A DNA stretch of 64,000 nt from Scylla paramamosain (lineage: Eukaryota; Arthropoda; Malacostraca; Decapoda; Portunidae). Made by a program: the position numbers and the translations under genes. Location: assembly GCF_035594125.1 (NCBI RefSeq), contig NC_087168.1, positions 15,387,150 to 15,451,149 of the forward strand, read 5' to 3'. This document shows, piece after piece, positions 21,626 to 50,602 of this stretch. How positions within the stretch are numbered: the stretch's first letter is position 1; every line of letters starts with the position of its first letter. The notes below the pieces were generated by a model. It saw only the letters and a program-made list of their open reading frames with translations, was not told where the DNA came from and did no database searches.

Positions 21626-24600
21626 CATTCTTCAAGCTTCGCATCTATTTTTTTCTGTAATCCCACAATCCGGAGCCAAATTAGTATTTCAGTCTTGGAA
21701 GGCGGAGGAAGAGAGGGAAGGAGAGGAAAGAGGAGGAAGGGAGAGGGGAGGGATTTGATGTCTCGCTCCTCCAGTCTTACCTCATTTCCTTTCTTTTATT
21801 CCCCGTTTCGCTCCTCCCCTTCCTCCTCCTCCTCCTCCTCCTCCTCCTCTACTTCCAACATCCTCCTTTTCTTTCCCTCCCTCCTTCTCCACCACCGCTC
21901 TTCCTATCCTTTACTCTCATTACTTTACTTTCTTTCTCGTGTTTCCTTTCCTTCGTCTCTTCGTGCCTCCTTCCCTTCCTCCTTTTCCTCCTCCATCCTT
22001 CTTTCTCCTTCCAACTACCATCGCTCTTCCCTTCCTTTACTACTTCCCTCTTTCTCGTGTTTCCCTTCCCTCGTCTCCGTACCTCCTTTCCTCTTCCCTC
22101 ATTCATCCATTCCTCCTCTCCTTCAACCCAAGACAAATTACCAGAGTATATATTTCACCCCACCATATCTCATTTTCCCTTCGGTCTCTGTTTTCATTAT
22201 TTTCCCTTTTCTATGCACATGTTCGTGTTATTTATGGCTTTAATGATACTTGTGCGTCCGTAATAAAAGACAGTCATAATAATTTGTTCAGAACTATATA
22301 CAATTCCAAACTTCTTAAAAAAAAAAAAGTCAGGGAAAAGAGAATACATTGATTTTAAAACACCTAGATTAGGAAAACATAATTTTTACTTTCTAATTCT
22401 CAAATAGGGTTCATAAAGCTTTAGAAAGGATTACCAAACGTCTAATACCCTAATGTCACCCAAAATATATAATACAATAAAACTTACGCTACAGAAATGG
22501 TCACTAAGAGGCTAACATTTTTTTTTTTCTGGGGGAGGTTTCATATTATTGCACAGGTTATCTCGCCACAGTTTATTGGTTCAAGAATGAATGTCGCCGT
22601 GTTTATCTCTCTCACGCTCCGTTTGTTTACGTCAACTGCGACCGTCCGTTTGTATCGTGTCATGTTTTGTGGCACCACCAACTACCAGGGCTAAATATTT
22701 GGGTCGAAAACGAAGTCACAAAATGGTGAAAAAAAAAAGTCATTAAATAAAGCTAAAAAATATACTAATAATAACAATCTACTACTAATAATAATCGTAA
22801 TAATCTGTAGTCTATTTTCTCACGTTCTTGCATGAGGAAAACCAATGGGATAAACGCGTCACTTTTAATCTGAGTCGAAAATAAAACAGAAATAGGACTT
22901 AATAAAAGGGAGAGTGTCCTATGCTTCACTTGTTTATTTTCATTTTCATGGACAACAAATACGCATCACATGGAATCACTTCACGCTGTCATGCGCAGTT
23001 GTGGAATAATATGATGTGTTGTCCGTTTGTTGAGTCTGAAGAAATAGAAAACCTTCCAATACTTTTCTTTTTATTATTTTAGTTCTAAATCTTACGGATT
23101 ACATACAGATTAGATTAGACTGGACTGCGTTAGGTTAGGTTAACTTCGTTTATAGCCTGTTATAAAACGTTATGTTCAAATAAATTGCGTAACGCAACTT
23201 AACGTAGATTCTCCAAAAAATTCCTTGCTTGATTAATTTTCATGGAATCTCATTATGCATTCGAACCAGATTCACTTGACGCCTCATCATCAGCTAACAA
23301 AATGAAAATAATGATATGAGAAGATAAACGTTGATATAACCGCTATTACCTCCTTTACCGAATGACATGTCACCAGCTGTAAGTGTTTCCTGTTTGTGTC
23401 TGTCGTCATTGGTGCAAAGGGAAATGACTCGTTCACTCACTTTAAAGGCTCGGCTAGGCAATCAACGCGGAGGTGAACATGAATCATTGGTACCGTGAAT
23501 AAACAGTAACTCGGTACAGGACTCGTTTGAAGATTCACTGAAAGACTAAAAATAGAACAGACTGAGTTAACTGCCACGTAAAAAATAGTAATTGGTTTGC
23601 TGTTCCCACGTTCAGTAATACGGATTAATTAAGACACTTATTCTCCAATTTTGGATAATCCTTCTGGCTTTCTCTTTAGGAACTGGTATTTCAGTAGGTT
23701 TTTTTCCTCTTTCTTTTTGTTAACCTAAACTGGTATCCCTCCCACATAAAACATAAGTAAATAAATAAAAATACTGGCATAATTTATCACCCTTACTTAC
23801 CATCAACCGCTGAGATGAAACAAGTACTTTTACAGTCGTTGCGTCACTGCTTCGCTGAAACCCAGTCAGTCAATAAGCGGTTCAGGTTTCACTCTTTATC
23901 TTATGTCAATGCCCGAAACTCGTCTTCCCTATCAGAGAAAACACTGTACTGATACGGTTAAGGATTTTTAAGTTTCCAAGTTTTTATTTAACCCGGATAC
24001 TCAATGAATGGTTAATTTGGCATTCTTTATCGTACGTAGCTATGTCTGCAGCAAGTCTTTCTTATTATAAAACATATTGATAGAAAGTACAGAAGGATGT
24101 CGATAAATTATTTCTCTATTAACGATGTTTTGACTGTGACTTGTTATGCCTGGTTCTCTCAGAGGCTCCCTAGGCTTGTTTGTTCACACATTGTTAAATC
24201 AGTTTATATATTTCTGGCTACCTATAGAATCAGGTAATTGGTCACGTCTATATTAGAATTGTAAGAAATCTGAAGAGATATCTGTACATTTCTCACAGAT
24301 AATGAAAAGAAAGAACACTGTCAATTTATTACTGATAATTGCCATTCTTACTGCCAGAACATCCATGGCGGAAAAGATATCAGTAGTAAAGAACTCATGA
24401 CCTGTCGGTTTACTTGACAGGGAACCTTATTTCGATTTTTGATAATCCGAAGCTTGGATGAAAAAATACATGACCTCTTTCATGCTGTCCGGAAATTTTG
24501 CTTCGTGACCTTGTTTGGAAGAAAAGTATAGAAAGCAAGCTAGAATTAAGTCGAATGATCCCGTCGGTATACCAAACATAATTACTTGAAAAATGTAAAA

Positions 24601-24635
24601 TTATTAGTCTGGACACTGAGGAAAATTTTCATTCA
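21626..24635. other. Intergenic, ordinary AT-rich sequence
   Basis: A pyrimidine-rich stretch (21770-22130) with (CTC)n, then AT-rich unique-looking DNA with few microsatellites from about 22.3 kb. gttaggttaggttaac at about 23129 is a short TTAGG-type motif. No coding region was recognised. Confidence 0.7.
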
Positions 24636-25433
24636 TTACAAAAGCGTGGAGGCGTGTGCCCGCGGCAAAGTACAGGTAAGAGGCGGCAGGGTGTGCTGAC
24701 CTGCTCCACGTCCACGTGACTGTAGGTATCGTTTTCTTGATCGAGAACCGACAGCACCTGACAAGGTCACCTCGTAGAGTGCAGTAGCAGCTGGAGGGTC
24801 TGTGAGGCTTGACCCCAGACGGTGTGTAGTGTTGTCATGGCTGCTGTACCTCAAAGGAACATTGTCTATTCCAGCTTTTGTTGAAAAGTTTCTGAAGATG
24901 TGTTCATAGTGTTTCACAGAATCATTAGTATAGCGTTTTCTCCGCAATGCTCTGGGCCCGGGACGAACTGTTTCTTCTAGTGGCACTTCTCTTTTGTCTA
25001 CGAAAGTCGCTTTCTGAGGAAGTTTCTCTCCCTTCAAGATCCTTTATTATTAAGAATACGATTTGTGTTTTACCGGAAGCGCTTTCCCAAGCCAGATGTT
25101 GCATTGCTTTCTTCGTTACCAAGACGTCTCTAATCCATTTGGGGCTTCTTTTTTTCAGGTTCCTTTCTTTTAAGTGATCAGATCCACCATTCAGATAATT
25201 ATATAATGTCTCATTCGAAGAGCGGCTTCCCTTCCTCAGACTCCATCCCTCCCTCCCTCTTATGTATTATGTAGGATACTTACCTTTCCCCGGAGTAGCC
25301 TTTGTTTCCTTTGTGTCATCTTTTTTGAAGGCCTCTCTTCATTACGAGGTCTCCTCCATACCCTTCGGCACTTTTCATCTGTATCTCCGGGCCCATCTTC
25401 ATCTTCCATCGATTCGATCTTGAGAACATCCAT
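24636..25433 (-). CDS. Candidate two-exon gene of unknown function (about 175 aa)
   Basis: I do not recognise this protein. Exon 1 (25433-25284) starts at an ATG with strong context (gaggATGG), runs 50 codons rich in E, D, R and K (MDVLKIESMEDEDGPGDTD...) and ends at a perfect donor AAG|GTAAGT. A 270-bp intron ends at cttcctcag|AAAGCG. Exon 2 (25013-24636) stays open for 125 codons in matching phase 0 and includes RRKRYTNDSVKHYEHIF and SLTDPPAATALYEVTL. No in-frame extension exists upstream of the ATG. Against it: a second frame through the intron and exon 2 (25165-24925) is also open for about 80 codons, so splicing is uncertain, and the 3' end could use another donor such as GCAG|GTCAGC near 24700. 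It could also be a fragment of a larger or decayed gene. Confidence 0.35.
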
Positions 25434-25729
25434 CCTCGGAGTAATTTTTTTTCTTTTTTTATACCCTCCTCATCCTGACCAAGACAGAAATTTTGATCTT
25501 AATTCTGAGGGCAGGTTGCGTTTCTCAAGGACGAAGTTAGAAACCACAAGGGTCCCTACAAGTCTTGCATTAAAAGACATGCTTTGCTCCTCAGTGATTC
25601 CTAGTGAATCATTAACGTAGATAAAGAATTTTTAGTAAGATGGTTTACTTTAATGGATGCCATTAAAAAAATGGATTATCATGCATAGTATGAGGGAGAG
25701 GGTGGTTGCCCCTTATTCTATCCATGTGT

Positions 25730-25925
25730 GTGGGAGGGATGATCTAAAAAAGGCGGGTTTAAGGCGAGTTTACACAGAGCAATTTGCGGCTGGTTTTAGT
25801 AGGGAATGTGCAACCGGGAGCGAAATGCAGCGGGTAGCGGCTGAATTGCCGCCCGGGCCGCAAAACCGCTCTTTCGGTCTAGATTCGGCCACCTTCCCGT
25901 AATGGACGGCAATTTTCCGGGGTCA
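25730..25925. other. GC-rich block, possible transposon end
   Basis: gcgagtttacacagagcaat, then ttgcggctgg, and many CG-rich words (gccgcccgggccgc) stand out from the AT-rich surroundings. No coding frame of interest. Wording of this kind is common at DNA-transposon termini, but no matching inverted end was found. Confidence 0.3.
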
Positions 25926-25978
25926 AATGAGAACAGCTATTAAAATAAAATTGAAGATAGATGGAATAGTGTCGAAAA

Positions 25979-26915
25979 GTGCTTCAGTATTTAAATTTAC
26001 TTATCTCTGACCGTTCTATTGCTGTTGTGGTAGACGGATACTGTTCTTCTTCTAAATCTATTAACAGCGGTGCTCCTCAGGATTCCGTCCTGTCACCCAC
26101 GCTCTTCCTGTTATTTATTAATGATCTTCTAAACCAAACTTTGTGTCCTATTTATTCCTACGCTGATGATACCACCCTGCACTTTTCCACGTCTTTTCGT
26201 AGACATCCAACCTTTCAGGAAGTAAACACTTCACGCAGGTAAACCACAGAACGCCTGACTTTTTAATCTCTAATTATTATTATTATTTTATTTTATTTTA
26301 TTTTATTTTTATTTTTATCTATTTTTTTTGGTGGGGATGGGGGGCAGAGCAAACTTAGTAATGTTTAATACCTCAAAATCTCGATTCCTCTATCAATCAA
26401 CTCGACACAACCTTCCAGATAACTGTCCCCTCTTCAATGACACCCAACTGTTCCCTTCTTCTACACGTCCTTTACTTGTAATCTAAACTGGAAACTTCAC
26501 ATCTCATCTCTAGCTAATACTGTTTCTATGAAGTTAGGCGTCCTGAGTCGTTTGCGCCAGTTTTTTTCTCACGCTCTCCCCCCCCTCTATCCTCTCACCG
26601 GGCTGCTAATTCTGTACAGGGGCCTTATCCGTCCATTTATGGAATATGCTTTACATGTTGGGGGAGTTCCATTCATACCGCTATTTAAGACAGGGTGGAA
26701 TCAAAAGCTTTTCGTCTAACCAACTCCTTTCCTTTAACTGACGGTCTTCAGCCTCTTTCTCATCGCCGCAATGTTACATCTCTTGCTATCTTCTACCGCT
26801 ATTTTCACGATAATTGCTTTTATGATCTTGCTATAACTGCATGTTTTTTTTTTTTTTTTTGGGGGGGTAGGCTTATAATTTTTGTAGTCCTTGGCCAGTG
26901 ACCCTCTTACGCACA
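25979..26915 (+). pseudogene. Decayed non-LTR retrotransposon (LINE A), reverse transcriptase part
   Basis: The frame at 25979-26242 carries reverse transcriptase motifs NSGAPQDSVLSPTLFLLF and SYADDTTLHF, typical of jockey/CR1-like LINE enzymes. Later fragments in shifted frames continue the ORF: MKLGVLSRLRQFFSHA, GLIRPFMEYALHVGG and NVTSLAIFYRYFHDNC. Stops, frameshifts and a (TTTTA)n-like insert near 26275-26325 break it, so it is inactive. A T-run and the 3'-end motif ccttggccagtgaccctctta lie at about 26880-26910, followed by (AC)n. The 50647-52420 copy has the same peptides. Confidence 0.85.
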
Positions 26916-27414
26916 CACACACACACAAAAAAAAGGGAAATAAACGCGGAATTGGTTTGTTTACATAGCTGAGAAAGCATAGAGGAAGCCCTCGTGTACT
27001 CTCATAAGAGTTTTGTAATAAACAATACTTGTATTCATTCTCGCTAACTAAAAACGAGTCTATAACCATTTCTTCTTTTTTATTTTATTTATTTATTTAT
27101 TTATTTTTCTTTTTTTTTTTCAAACACAGCAAAATCATAGCTACAGCAGCCAGCTCATCATCGGAGGACTCCATCTTGATTGTTTGTCTTGAAATAGCAG
27201 CCCAGCGGTTACCCATCTTGATTGTTACTCCATCTTGATTGTCTTGAAATAGCAGCCCAGCGGTTACCTCGGTTGAAAAATTGCCGACAGTTCCAGTTGG
27301 CTGGAGCGAGGCGGGAGGAAAAACTGTCCTGTGTAACTTACCTTCAGGCGATTACCGAGATAATTCTAGCCCATTAATTTCGAGACCCTCAATACTGAAC
27401 GATCATTCAGGCAA
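26916..27414. other. Between LINE A and tandem array: small duplication, no gene
   Basis: ccatcttgattgt...cttgaaatagcagcccagcg occurs twice (about 27170-27215 and 27230-27268). A T-rich run lies near 27080-27120. No gene is seen. Confidence 0.5.
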
Positions 27415-28170
27415 GAAAGGTTGGTATTAAATATTTTCTATGAACACAGGGATAAGCTTGTTAGGATAGATGTACATACACACGATTTAATTTACAAGAG
27501 GAGTGTTGATAATGCATGTTTTCTATGAGTGCAGATGGAATGTTAGCTATATAAGAATACGCATTATGTGTTGCTTAATTCTGTCTTACTCAAGTGGTAA
27601 AAGTTAAATGTCACAGGCCACCGGAAGAACCCTGAGCCGGTAGACAGGATAGAAAGTTGGCTGGGTACAGTTAATTTTGCCTTATGAACATCAAGTAATA
27701 AAAAGAAATGGTCACAAGCCAATGCAAGAAAGGTTGATAATATTTTTTTTTTCTCAATGGGCGCAGATGGAAGGCTGGCTATAGCTAGACACGCTCAATA
27801 TCTCACCTATTTTTGCCTTGGGGAAATGAAGTAGTAAAAGCAGTAAGAAGCAACCGTAAGGTCACAGAACACGTTTGAAGGCAGCAAGGCAAGAAGAATT
27901 GATATGAAAGTTTCCTATGAGCGCAGATAGAAGGTTGGCTAAGTAAATACGCACGCACTTGAATTTTGTCGTATGCAAGTCGTGGCAAAAATGAGCTATA
28001 AGAAGCCACCGTGAAAATAAAGAATGTAGCTGGACAAGAAGAAAGGCTGATATAAAATGTTTTCTATGAGATTAGCTAGGCACACACGTTTAATATAGCT
28101 CTTCATTTTGCCACATGTAAATCAAGTAGGAGAAATGAGCTGCAAGAAGCCGCCGTAAAAACCGAGAAGA
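27415..28170 (+). repeat. Degenerate tandem array upstream of oxt
   Basis: A motif like ttttctatgagygcagatrg, followed by aaggttggcta, recurs at about 27434, 27519, 27749, 27908 and 28059. Nearby are gcaagaaaggttgata and gctataagaagccaccg, in the same order each time. Spacing is irregular (85-230 bp), so the units have drifted. The array stops about 70 bp before the oxt start codon and therefore covers the likely promoter or 5' UTR region. Confidence 0.7.
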
Positions 28171-28242
28171 GTCAGGCAGGCAGGCGAGGGAGGAGGGAGG
28201 AGGAGGACGGCCCGAGCCAGTTGTTGACATATCAGTGGCGGG
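28171..28242 (+). promoter_or_regulatory. Likely oxt 5' UTR / proximal promoter
   Basis: A short GC- and purine-rich stretch (gcaggcgagggaggagg) directly upstream of the oxt ATG, unlike the AT-rich DNA around it. No clear TATA box or initiator was recognised, and the transcription start is unknown. Confidence 0.35.
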
Positions 28243-44179
<15,937 letters not shown>

Positions 44180-47100
44180 AAAACTATTTTTATTGAATGT
44201 TATCATAGTAACATAGAATCATTTTAACTTCAACCATATCATCCTGAGCTTGGAAGGCAGCTGTAATGTCTCCATATATTTCAGTGTACCTAAATCCTGA
44301 TTGTCCTTTTTTACCATAAGATGCTGGGGCCAGTAGATACATGATCACTATCTAAAGCTCTGGCCTGTTGCAAAGTGTTGGCTGTGTTATGTTGATATGT
44401 AGAAGTGCTTAAAGTCGTAGGAGGAGGTAGGCAATATGTGAGAAATGTGATACTTCATTAGAATATTTTTAGGAAATTTTAATATATTCAATTTAGTACT
44501 TGTAGGTAAACTCGGTGTGCCAGATTTTTGGATTAGTGCCATAAGAAAAATAGGAAACATACAATTTTTCAATTAGTGCCATACAAAAAAAAATAGGAAA
44601 GATAAAATTTTCACACCTCACCTCTTGATCTTGCAACACAGTTAACTGGAGCCATTACAGAACAGCCATAATACCAAGGAAATAGTGATTTGAAAATATT
44701 TGAAATATACTCATTACAAGTTCATATGGCCAACAAATTTAAATGATAAATGCTCACAATGCAAGTTTAGTTTGATCTCCAAAATCCCTCATTTTAATTT
44801 AATTTTTAAAAGGTTAAAATTAGAGCTTTGAATATTTTTTGATTATTCAAAGTTTGTGATCACAAAACATTTTAGTATATTACTAAGTTTCATATTTGTG
44901 CAAGGTTAATAAGTTTTTAATTTTTTCTTAATTGGTTTTACTGTAAAAAATTAAGATGCTATATAGCTCCTCATTGCAGGTGAGCATTACATTCTAGAAA
45001 CCTCAAATATTTTATTACAGTTTTATCTGTTCATATTCAACAAGGTATATACCAGGATCTCATTATATTAGAGGAATGCATTCAACTCAGTACTGACATG
45101 ATGAGAACTTACATATATTGAGTCTATAAATTTTTCATAGGTTACATGGCATGGCAGCTTTGAATCCCTTGTTAAAATTATCACTTCACAATAACAGTTC
45201 ACTAAGTAATACGGGAATAGAGTAATGTTATTTTACAACTGGAAAGATTTAACAAGTAAAAACAAATTAAAACTTGTACTCATTCTAAGGTCACAGATTG
45301 TAGGGGAGGATCACAATATTAATCATGATGCAGAGTTGATGTAGACCCTCACCAAACAGAAGTGAGGAAGACGGATGAAGTGTGGAGTGAGATGGTGCAG
45401 GACAAGTGGATGTGTATGACGAGATCCTGGTGTATTTTTTCACGTATGGTTGAGCTAAATAAAAATACAGCCAAAATGCTATAAGCTGTATTGGTGATAT
45501 AAAAATTCTATTAAACCATCAGTTACTTGCACTTATATAGCATGGAGTATCATAAATCTATGATTAATTTGAATATTTTTTATTTGAATATCTTACACAG
45601 TCAATCTTCCTTGTGCAATGAATAGTGCAATGAGGTAATTTATTAGAGAATTAAGTCCAAAACTGAGCCCCATTCTGAATTTTAAGAAGAAAACCACATG
45701 GTACAAATTTTAGCAGATACATGCACTATCACGACTAATTTTAGTTGGACAACACACAATTATGCACAACATTAATAATCATTTATTAATTTTCTCTTAT
45801 GGAAACGATGCAACAACAAACTCAAGATTTTGTGGAGATTTTACTTAGACTAGACATTTTTTGTTTCCTGCCATAAATCATCCCTGGCACAACCACAATA
45901 AAATTCAAAGCAATAAATTATGGATTCATATCAGACTATTGAAGGAATCTGTGATACTGTTCATTAGATGCCATCTTGTTATAATGCATTCTAAGATACA
46001 CACCAAATGTTAAGAAGCATTGTCATTTTGTGACATGTGACCATTGTCATTGCTAAGAATTGTGTGAATGACTAATTTTTTTTTCTTTTCTTTTTATGAT
46101 ATTACTAAAGTAAATTTAAATGTTTTATACAAATAATTGGTTTCTGACTCAGAATTTACTTGTAATTATATATTGGTAGCTACAACTGGAGAATAACTAC
46201 TAAAGTGTTCTGTAATTTTGATGAAGTTAGGATGTGTTGCATATATGTTTTACCATGCTCAAAATATTAAAGCTATGTATGAAAATAGAAGGTAAGATTC
46301 AGTTAAGTGCTCTTGTTATGAATTTTGAGAACAAATAGAAAACCCTGCCAATACTCAAATTATCATGACAAATGAAATTAAAGTAACAAGTTCAAAGTTG
46401 AATTTTAGTAAAAAACTACAGAGGTCTAGCAGTTTGTGACAATATTTAAGTTATAAGAAAATACATTGCATACTGATCTGTATAATAAAATAGGATTTAA
46501 TTATCATTACCAGTTTATAAAACAATTACAAAGTGGATGAAGTAGTAAAAAAGAAAGCAAATATCCCATGTCTCTCAATGCAGACATTTTCTTCTCAATT
46601 TCAAGTAATAAAACCTACAGTAAAAACAAACCTGCAAGGTCCTCAGGGACATCATGACCCATCCTGTGCCACATACTCAGGCATTGTTCTTCCTAAAGAA
46701 CAACAAGCAGCAAACATGATATGCAGACAAAAAAATGAACACACAAAAATAATTATGAAATCATTCATCCCTTTCTCTGATTCACTTAAAAAATTTGATG
46801 CAAATTTCAGATTGACAAAACAGATTATAGGGATACACAGAAAAAACATACATCTTGCACAAAGATCTTCCATCCTGCCAGAATTGTGTATAAGTGATTA
46901 AATAAACTTCCAAGAACATGAAGTAAGAAGCACCAGTGTAAAGAGGTGGTGTATTGGTGGCTGCAGCACTCTGCTCCTGAAACATTGATGATGCTTACCA
47001 TGTTGCTAGCTTGATGCTTTAATTTCATTTAGTTTAAATACTGTGAAAATCATTGTCATGTGTATGAAGGTGGAGTATTTACCTGGGAAAATTCAAGCAA

Positions 47101-48441
47101 GTGTGCTTTTGGAATGTAGTTGCTGTATTGTCAGATTATAGCGAGTCACTGACATTTGCTTGGACGCTGATTGTACATCTGAGTGAATGGTGCCACCACA
47201 GCTGAAAAATAGGTAGATTATAAATATAAGTGTCTGTATTTGGAGATAAAGTGACTAGTGGCCTTTCTTGTCACAGTATCATGGAAGAAATGAAACCATA
47301 AAAATGAAAATTTGTTCAAGGTTACATCATGGAAATGTTCAGGTTAATCATCAGTGAAATATCATACAGTTCAGCAAGCAATATATATCTAGAGGGAACT
47401 TAACTAACTGCACTACTGCCTTTCAAGGTGGCACCAATTATTCTGTTTACAACTAGATTGTTATTGGAGCCTCAGTGGCAAAAACATGTTGGGCCTGGCA
47501 AGCCAATTCACATCAAAAACAACTTGTGGGATGCAGTTTACATCATACAGTTGGAATGATTTCACAGGCACATCTTGCATGTCACTACGAACAGTATCTT
47601 TTTAAATGGTGCCAATATGCTTACCTTGTTTTGGTTTATTTAGAAATCCTGAATCTTTTTGATAGTTATGATAATTTTAAGGCTTATTTTTTTATTTATT
47701 TATTTATTTATTATTTTTTTGTAACTGTTAATATTATCCTTAGTTTTATTATTATTATTATTATTATTGTTTTTATTATTATTATTATTACTATTATTAT
47801 TATATATTTTTAAGTTTAGGTGATGCTAACCAATTGACTTCTGTTATTTATTTTTTTCTATTTTATTTTTTTCTCTCCATATTGTTTTCTTAAATTTGTA
47901 TGGAGACAATCCATGGCACTCTCATATTACTGTTAGAACATTTTAGCATTAGAATTTGTGTGTTTGTATACTTATATAGCTCTAAGTTGCAAGTGTTTAT
48001 GAAGATGCCAAAGAATTTTTTCGAAGCACAATATGTATATCATACTTGTAATGTATCATATCATGGTTTGTATGGTAAGATACTGTGATCAAAGGAAATA
48101 ATTATAAAGCTAGTATTCTGTTTTTTGTTTGTTGTAAATAAATACAAACTATTTGATGAAGTTGTAAAATAAAGTCTACTGTTTCTGGTCCTGTAGAAAT
48201 ACAGATAAGGGACTATAAATATAACATTTTGCTGAATTAAAAGACATGTAATATATACTACAATTGTTAGCAAATGCATAATGTTTTTGGGCATTATCAA
48301 ATTGTTAGTGAATGTTAAATTATGATAGTATTGTTGCTGGTCTCATAGTTTATTGTTATCTTAAAACAATAGAAGATTTATTTGCCTTAGCTGCAACTAT
48401 GGACACCAATTTCACATGAATTTATATAACACAGAACAAAG
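44180..48441. other. oxt 3' UTR and AT-rich intergenic DNA
   Basis: Begins directly after the oxt stop. Several AATAAA/ATTAAA-like words exist but none can be singled out as the poly(A) site. A 122-codon open frame (46533-46901) has no recognisable domain. (ATT)n 47747-47800. Confidence 0.5.

Positions 48442-48523
<82 letters not shown>
48442..48523. repeat. (TA)n, 82 bp
   Basis: A pure TA dinucleotide run. Confidence 0.95.
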
Positions 48524-48525
<2 letters not shown>

Positions 48526-50499
48526 CTAGATACCTCCTTAACTGTTGGGACTATACAGCACAGCACATAGCACATCAATCCATCTCTGGTCTATTTGTGC
48601 AATTGCTGGAAGTTGTTTGTGATGGATATATAGAGTATTATGAAAACCCTCAATATCAAAATATTTATTGATCATGCATAGCCATTTATTTACTCTTTCC
48701 TTTCATGTTTTTCAGTAGCAGTCTTTTCATCACATTATTATCTACATTAACCTAAGTGTTCATGATAAAAACTTGCTGCAGATTATTACAGCAATTCTTT
48801 TTGTCACAAAGATCATAAACTGTTATTATGTATACATATTACTAAACTCTTATCATCAGGCTACTATCTTGCCAACTATGGACATGGAGATTTTTAAGTT
48901 AATAGTTTTGTCACATTGTATATAATGAAAAGAGTATGTGTGGAAGTATGGAGTGAGTAGTAGTTTGTAGAATAAAGTTTTGAACTAAACTATGGCTGGA
49001 AAGCTGAAAACAAGCACAAAGTATATTAATACATTGTACATTTCATTTGTAGATTGTACAAAGAATATTTAAAATTTCAAAACTACATTTCCAATAAACT
49101 AATTTAAAGTTTAATATCTTTCTATGTATATCCTCTTGGTATACCAAGTTCTTGCTTTAATTTAAGTACATTCAGGTCACTGCTAATACAGAAGTACAAT
49201 TCCATTCAGTCTGCAATAGACGCAATTCACATTAGACTTACAATGAAAGCAATGGGAAATATTACTATGGTTTTAACCTGGCTGAGATAGGCCTCTCAAA
49301 TATCAAAATATTTTTAGACTACCTATAACACTCAAATTTTATGCATATAACTGAGGATAATAAATACAAAGGAGTTGATAAACCATCAAAAGGATCATGA
49401 ATAAAAACTAGTAGAGTAGAGTCATAATCCTCAAAAACCCATGCTATATGAATAAAAACTAGTAGAGTAGAGTCATAATCCTCAAAAACCCATGCTGAGT
49501 AATTGTTGGTGTGGTGATGGTGGCAGTGCTGGGTCACTTGCTCCCCCAACATTAGTGTTACCCTACTCCATGTTACAAATTTCTCTGGCTTGTTTCAGCC
49601 CATCCTTGTGTTAGGCTTTAAGTTCCTCATGTTAGAGTATGACTTAGGAGTAAAGTGACTCCATGCATTACACGTGATTCGTGTTATAATATTGTACATT
49701 AATGGTGACCTGACTATTCAATACCTAAGAATCTGGACTGATAAAGTTTGTGTTGGAGATTTTTTCTCCCAGCATTAGAAAGAGGTAAATTTTCATCTCC
49801 CATCAATATTGCGAACTGAAGCACTCACCAGCAAGTGTTACACACTCAGTAGAACCAAGCAATCAACAAACTACAGGTGTACTATTCTTGTCAAAGAAAG
49901 ATTGACAACATGCTACTAGAGCTGGACATGTAACCCAGTCTGCAGACAATTTTAGAACTAAGGGAAAAAGTATGAAGACTAAATGCAACAAGAGATGAAT
50001 GTGTTCTAATGCAAATGCTTGATGGAATAAAACTAAGATGAATGTTTCTTTTGAAGTCATTTGATAGAGAGAACTATTGTCTTGGGCCTGAGTGAGACTC
50101 ATCCAAGTGGTGGGGTGGCATATGAATACAAAAAGGGAGATGGAAGTAGTTTGTGAAATGGGTGGGGCTGTGAATAGCATTAGACACTGCAAAAAAATCC
50201 AAAATGAATCATGTTGCTTGACAAACTTACAGAACAGGATTCCTATGTAGTGTTTCATGTACGACAGAAGAATTAGAAGCTATCACTGCAAAAGGTGACT
50301 TCTAAGGAGATGGTACCAGGGTTGGAAAAAACTCAACCCACTGGGTTTCTTGTGTTTTATCTTTTTTTTTAGAGGGGGTGTTTATTGTTTTTTTAGGGGG
50401 GGTTATTTTTTGTTGATTCCTCAGATTTATATGTAAATGATTTTAAATAAACAATTAAAATGTAATCTTCAAAAGGTTTGAAATGTGTTCTTTTTTTCA
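48524..50499. other. AT-rich intergenic DNA
   Basis: Contains the 51-bp duplication at 49397 and a 131-codon minus-strand open frame (50258-49863) with no recognisable domain next to the 3' end of LINE A. No gene called. Confidence 0.6.
49397..49498 (+). repeat. 51-bp tandem duplication
   Basis: atgaataaaaactagtagag continuing to cctcaaaaacccatgct is repeated twice at 51-bp spacing. The end motif ctcaaaaacccatgct also occurs at about 30668, so it may belong to a dispersed repeat. Confidence 0.85.
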
Positions 50500-50533
50500 T
50501 GTAGGAGAGGGACTGACTAAGAGCAACAAAAAC

Positions 50534-50602
<69 letters not shown>

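Noticed and set aside
24947..25177. 76-codon plus-strand frame with a hydrophobic start
   Set aside because: It overlaps the minus-strand candidate gene and has weaker support.
46533..46901. 122-codon plus-strand frame downstream of oxt
   Set aside because: No domain, no clear splice partners, and a similar-length frame on the opposite strand. Possibly 3' UTR. Kept as unassigned.
49863..50258. 131-codon minus-strand frame next to LINE A
   Set aside because: No reverse transcriptase or endonuclease motif and no conserved residues recognised.
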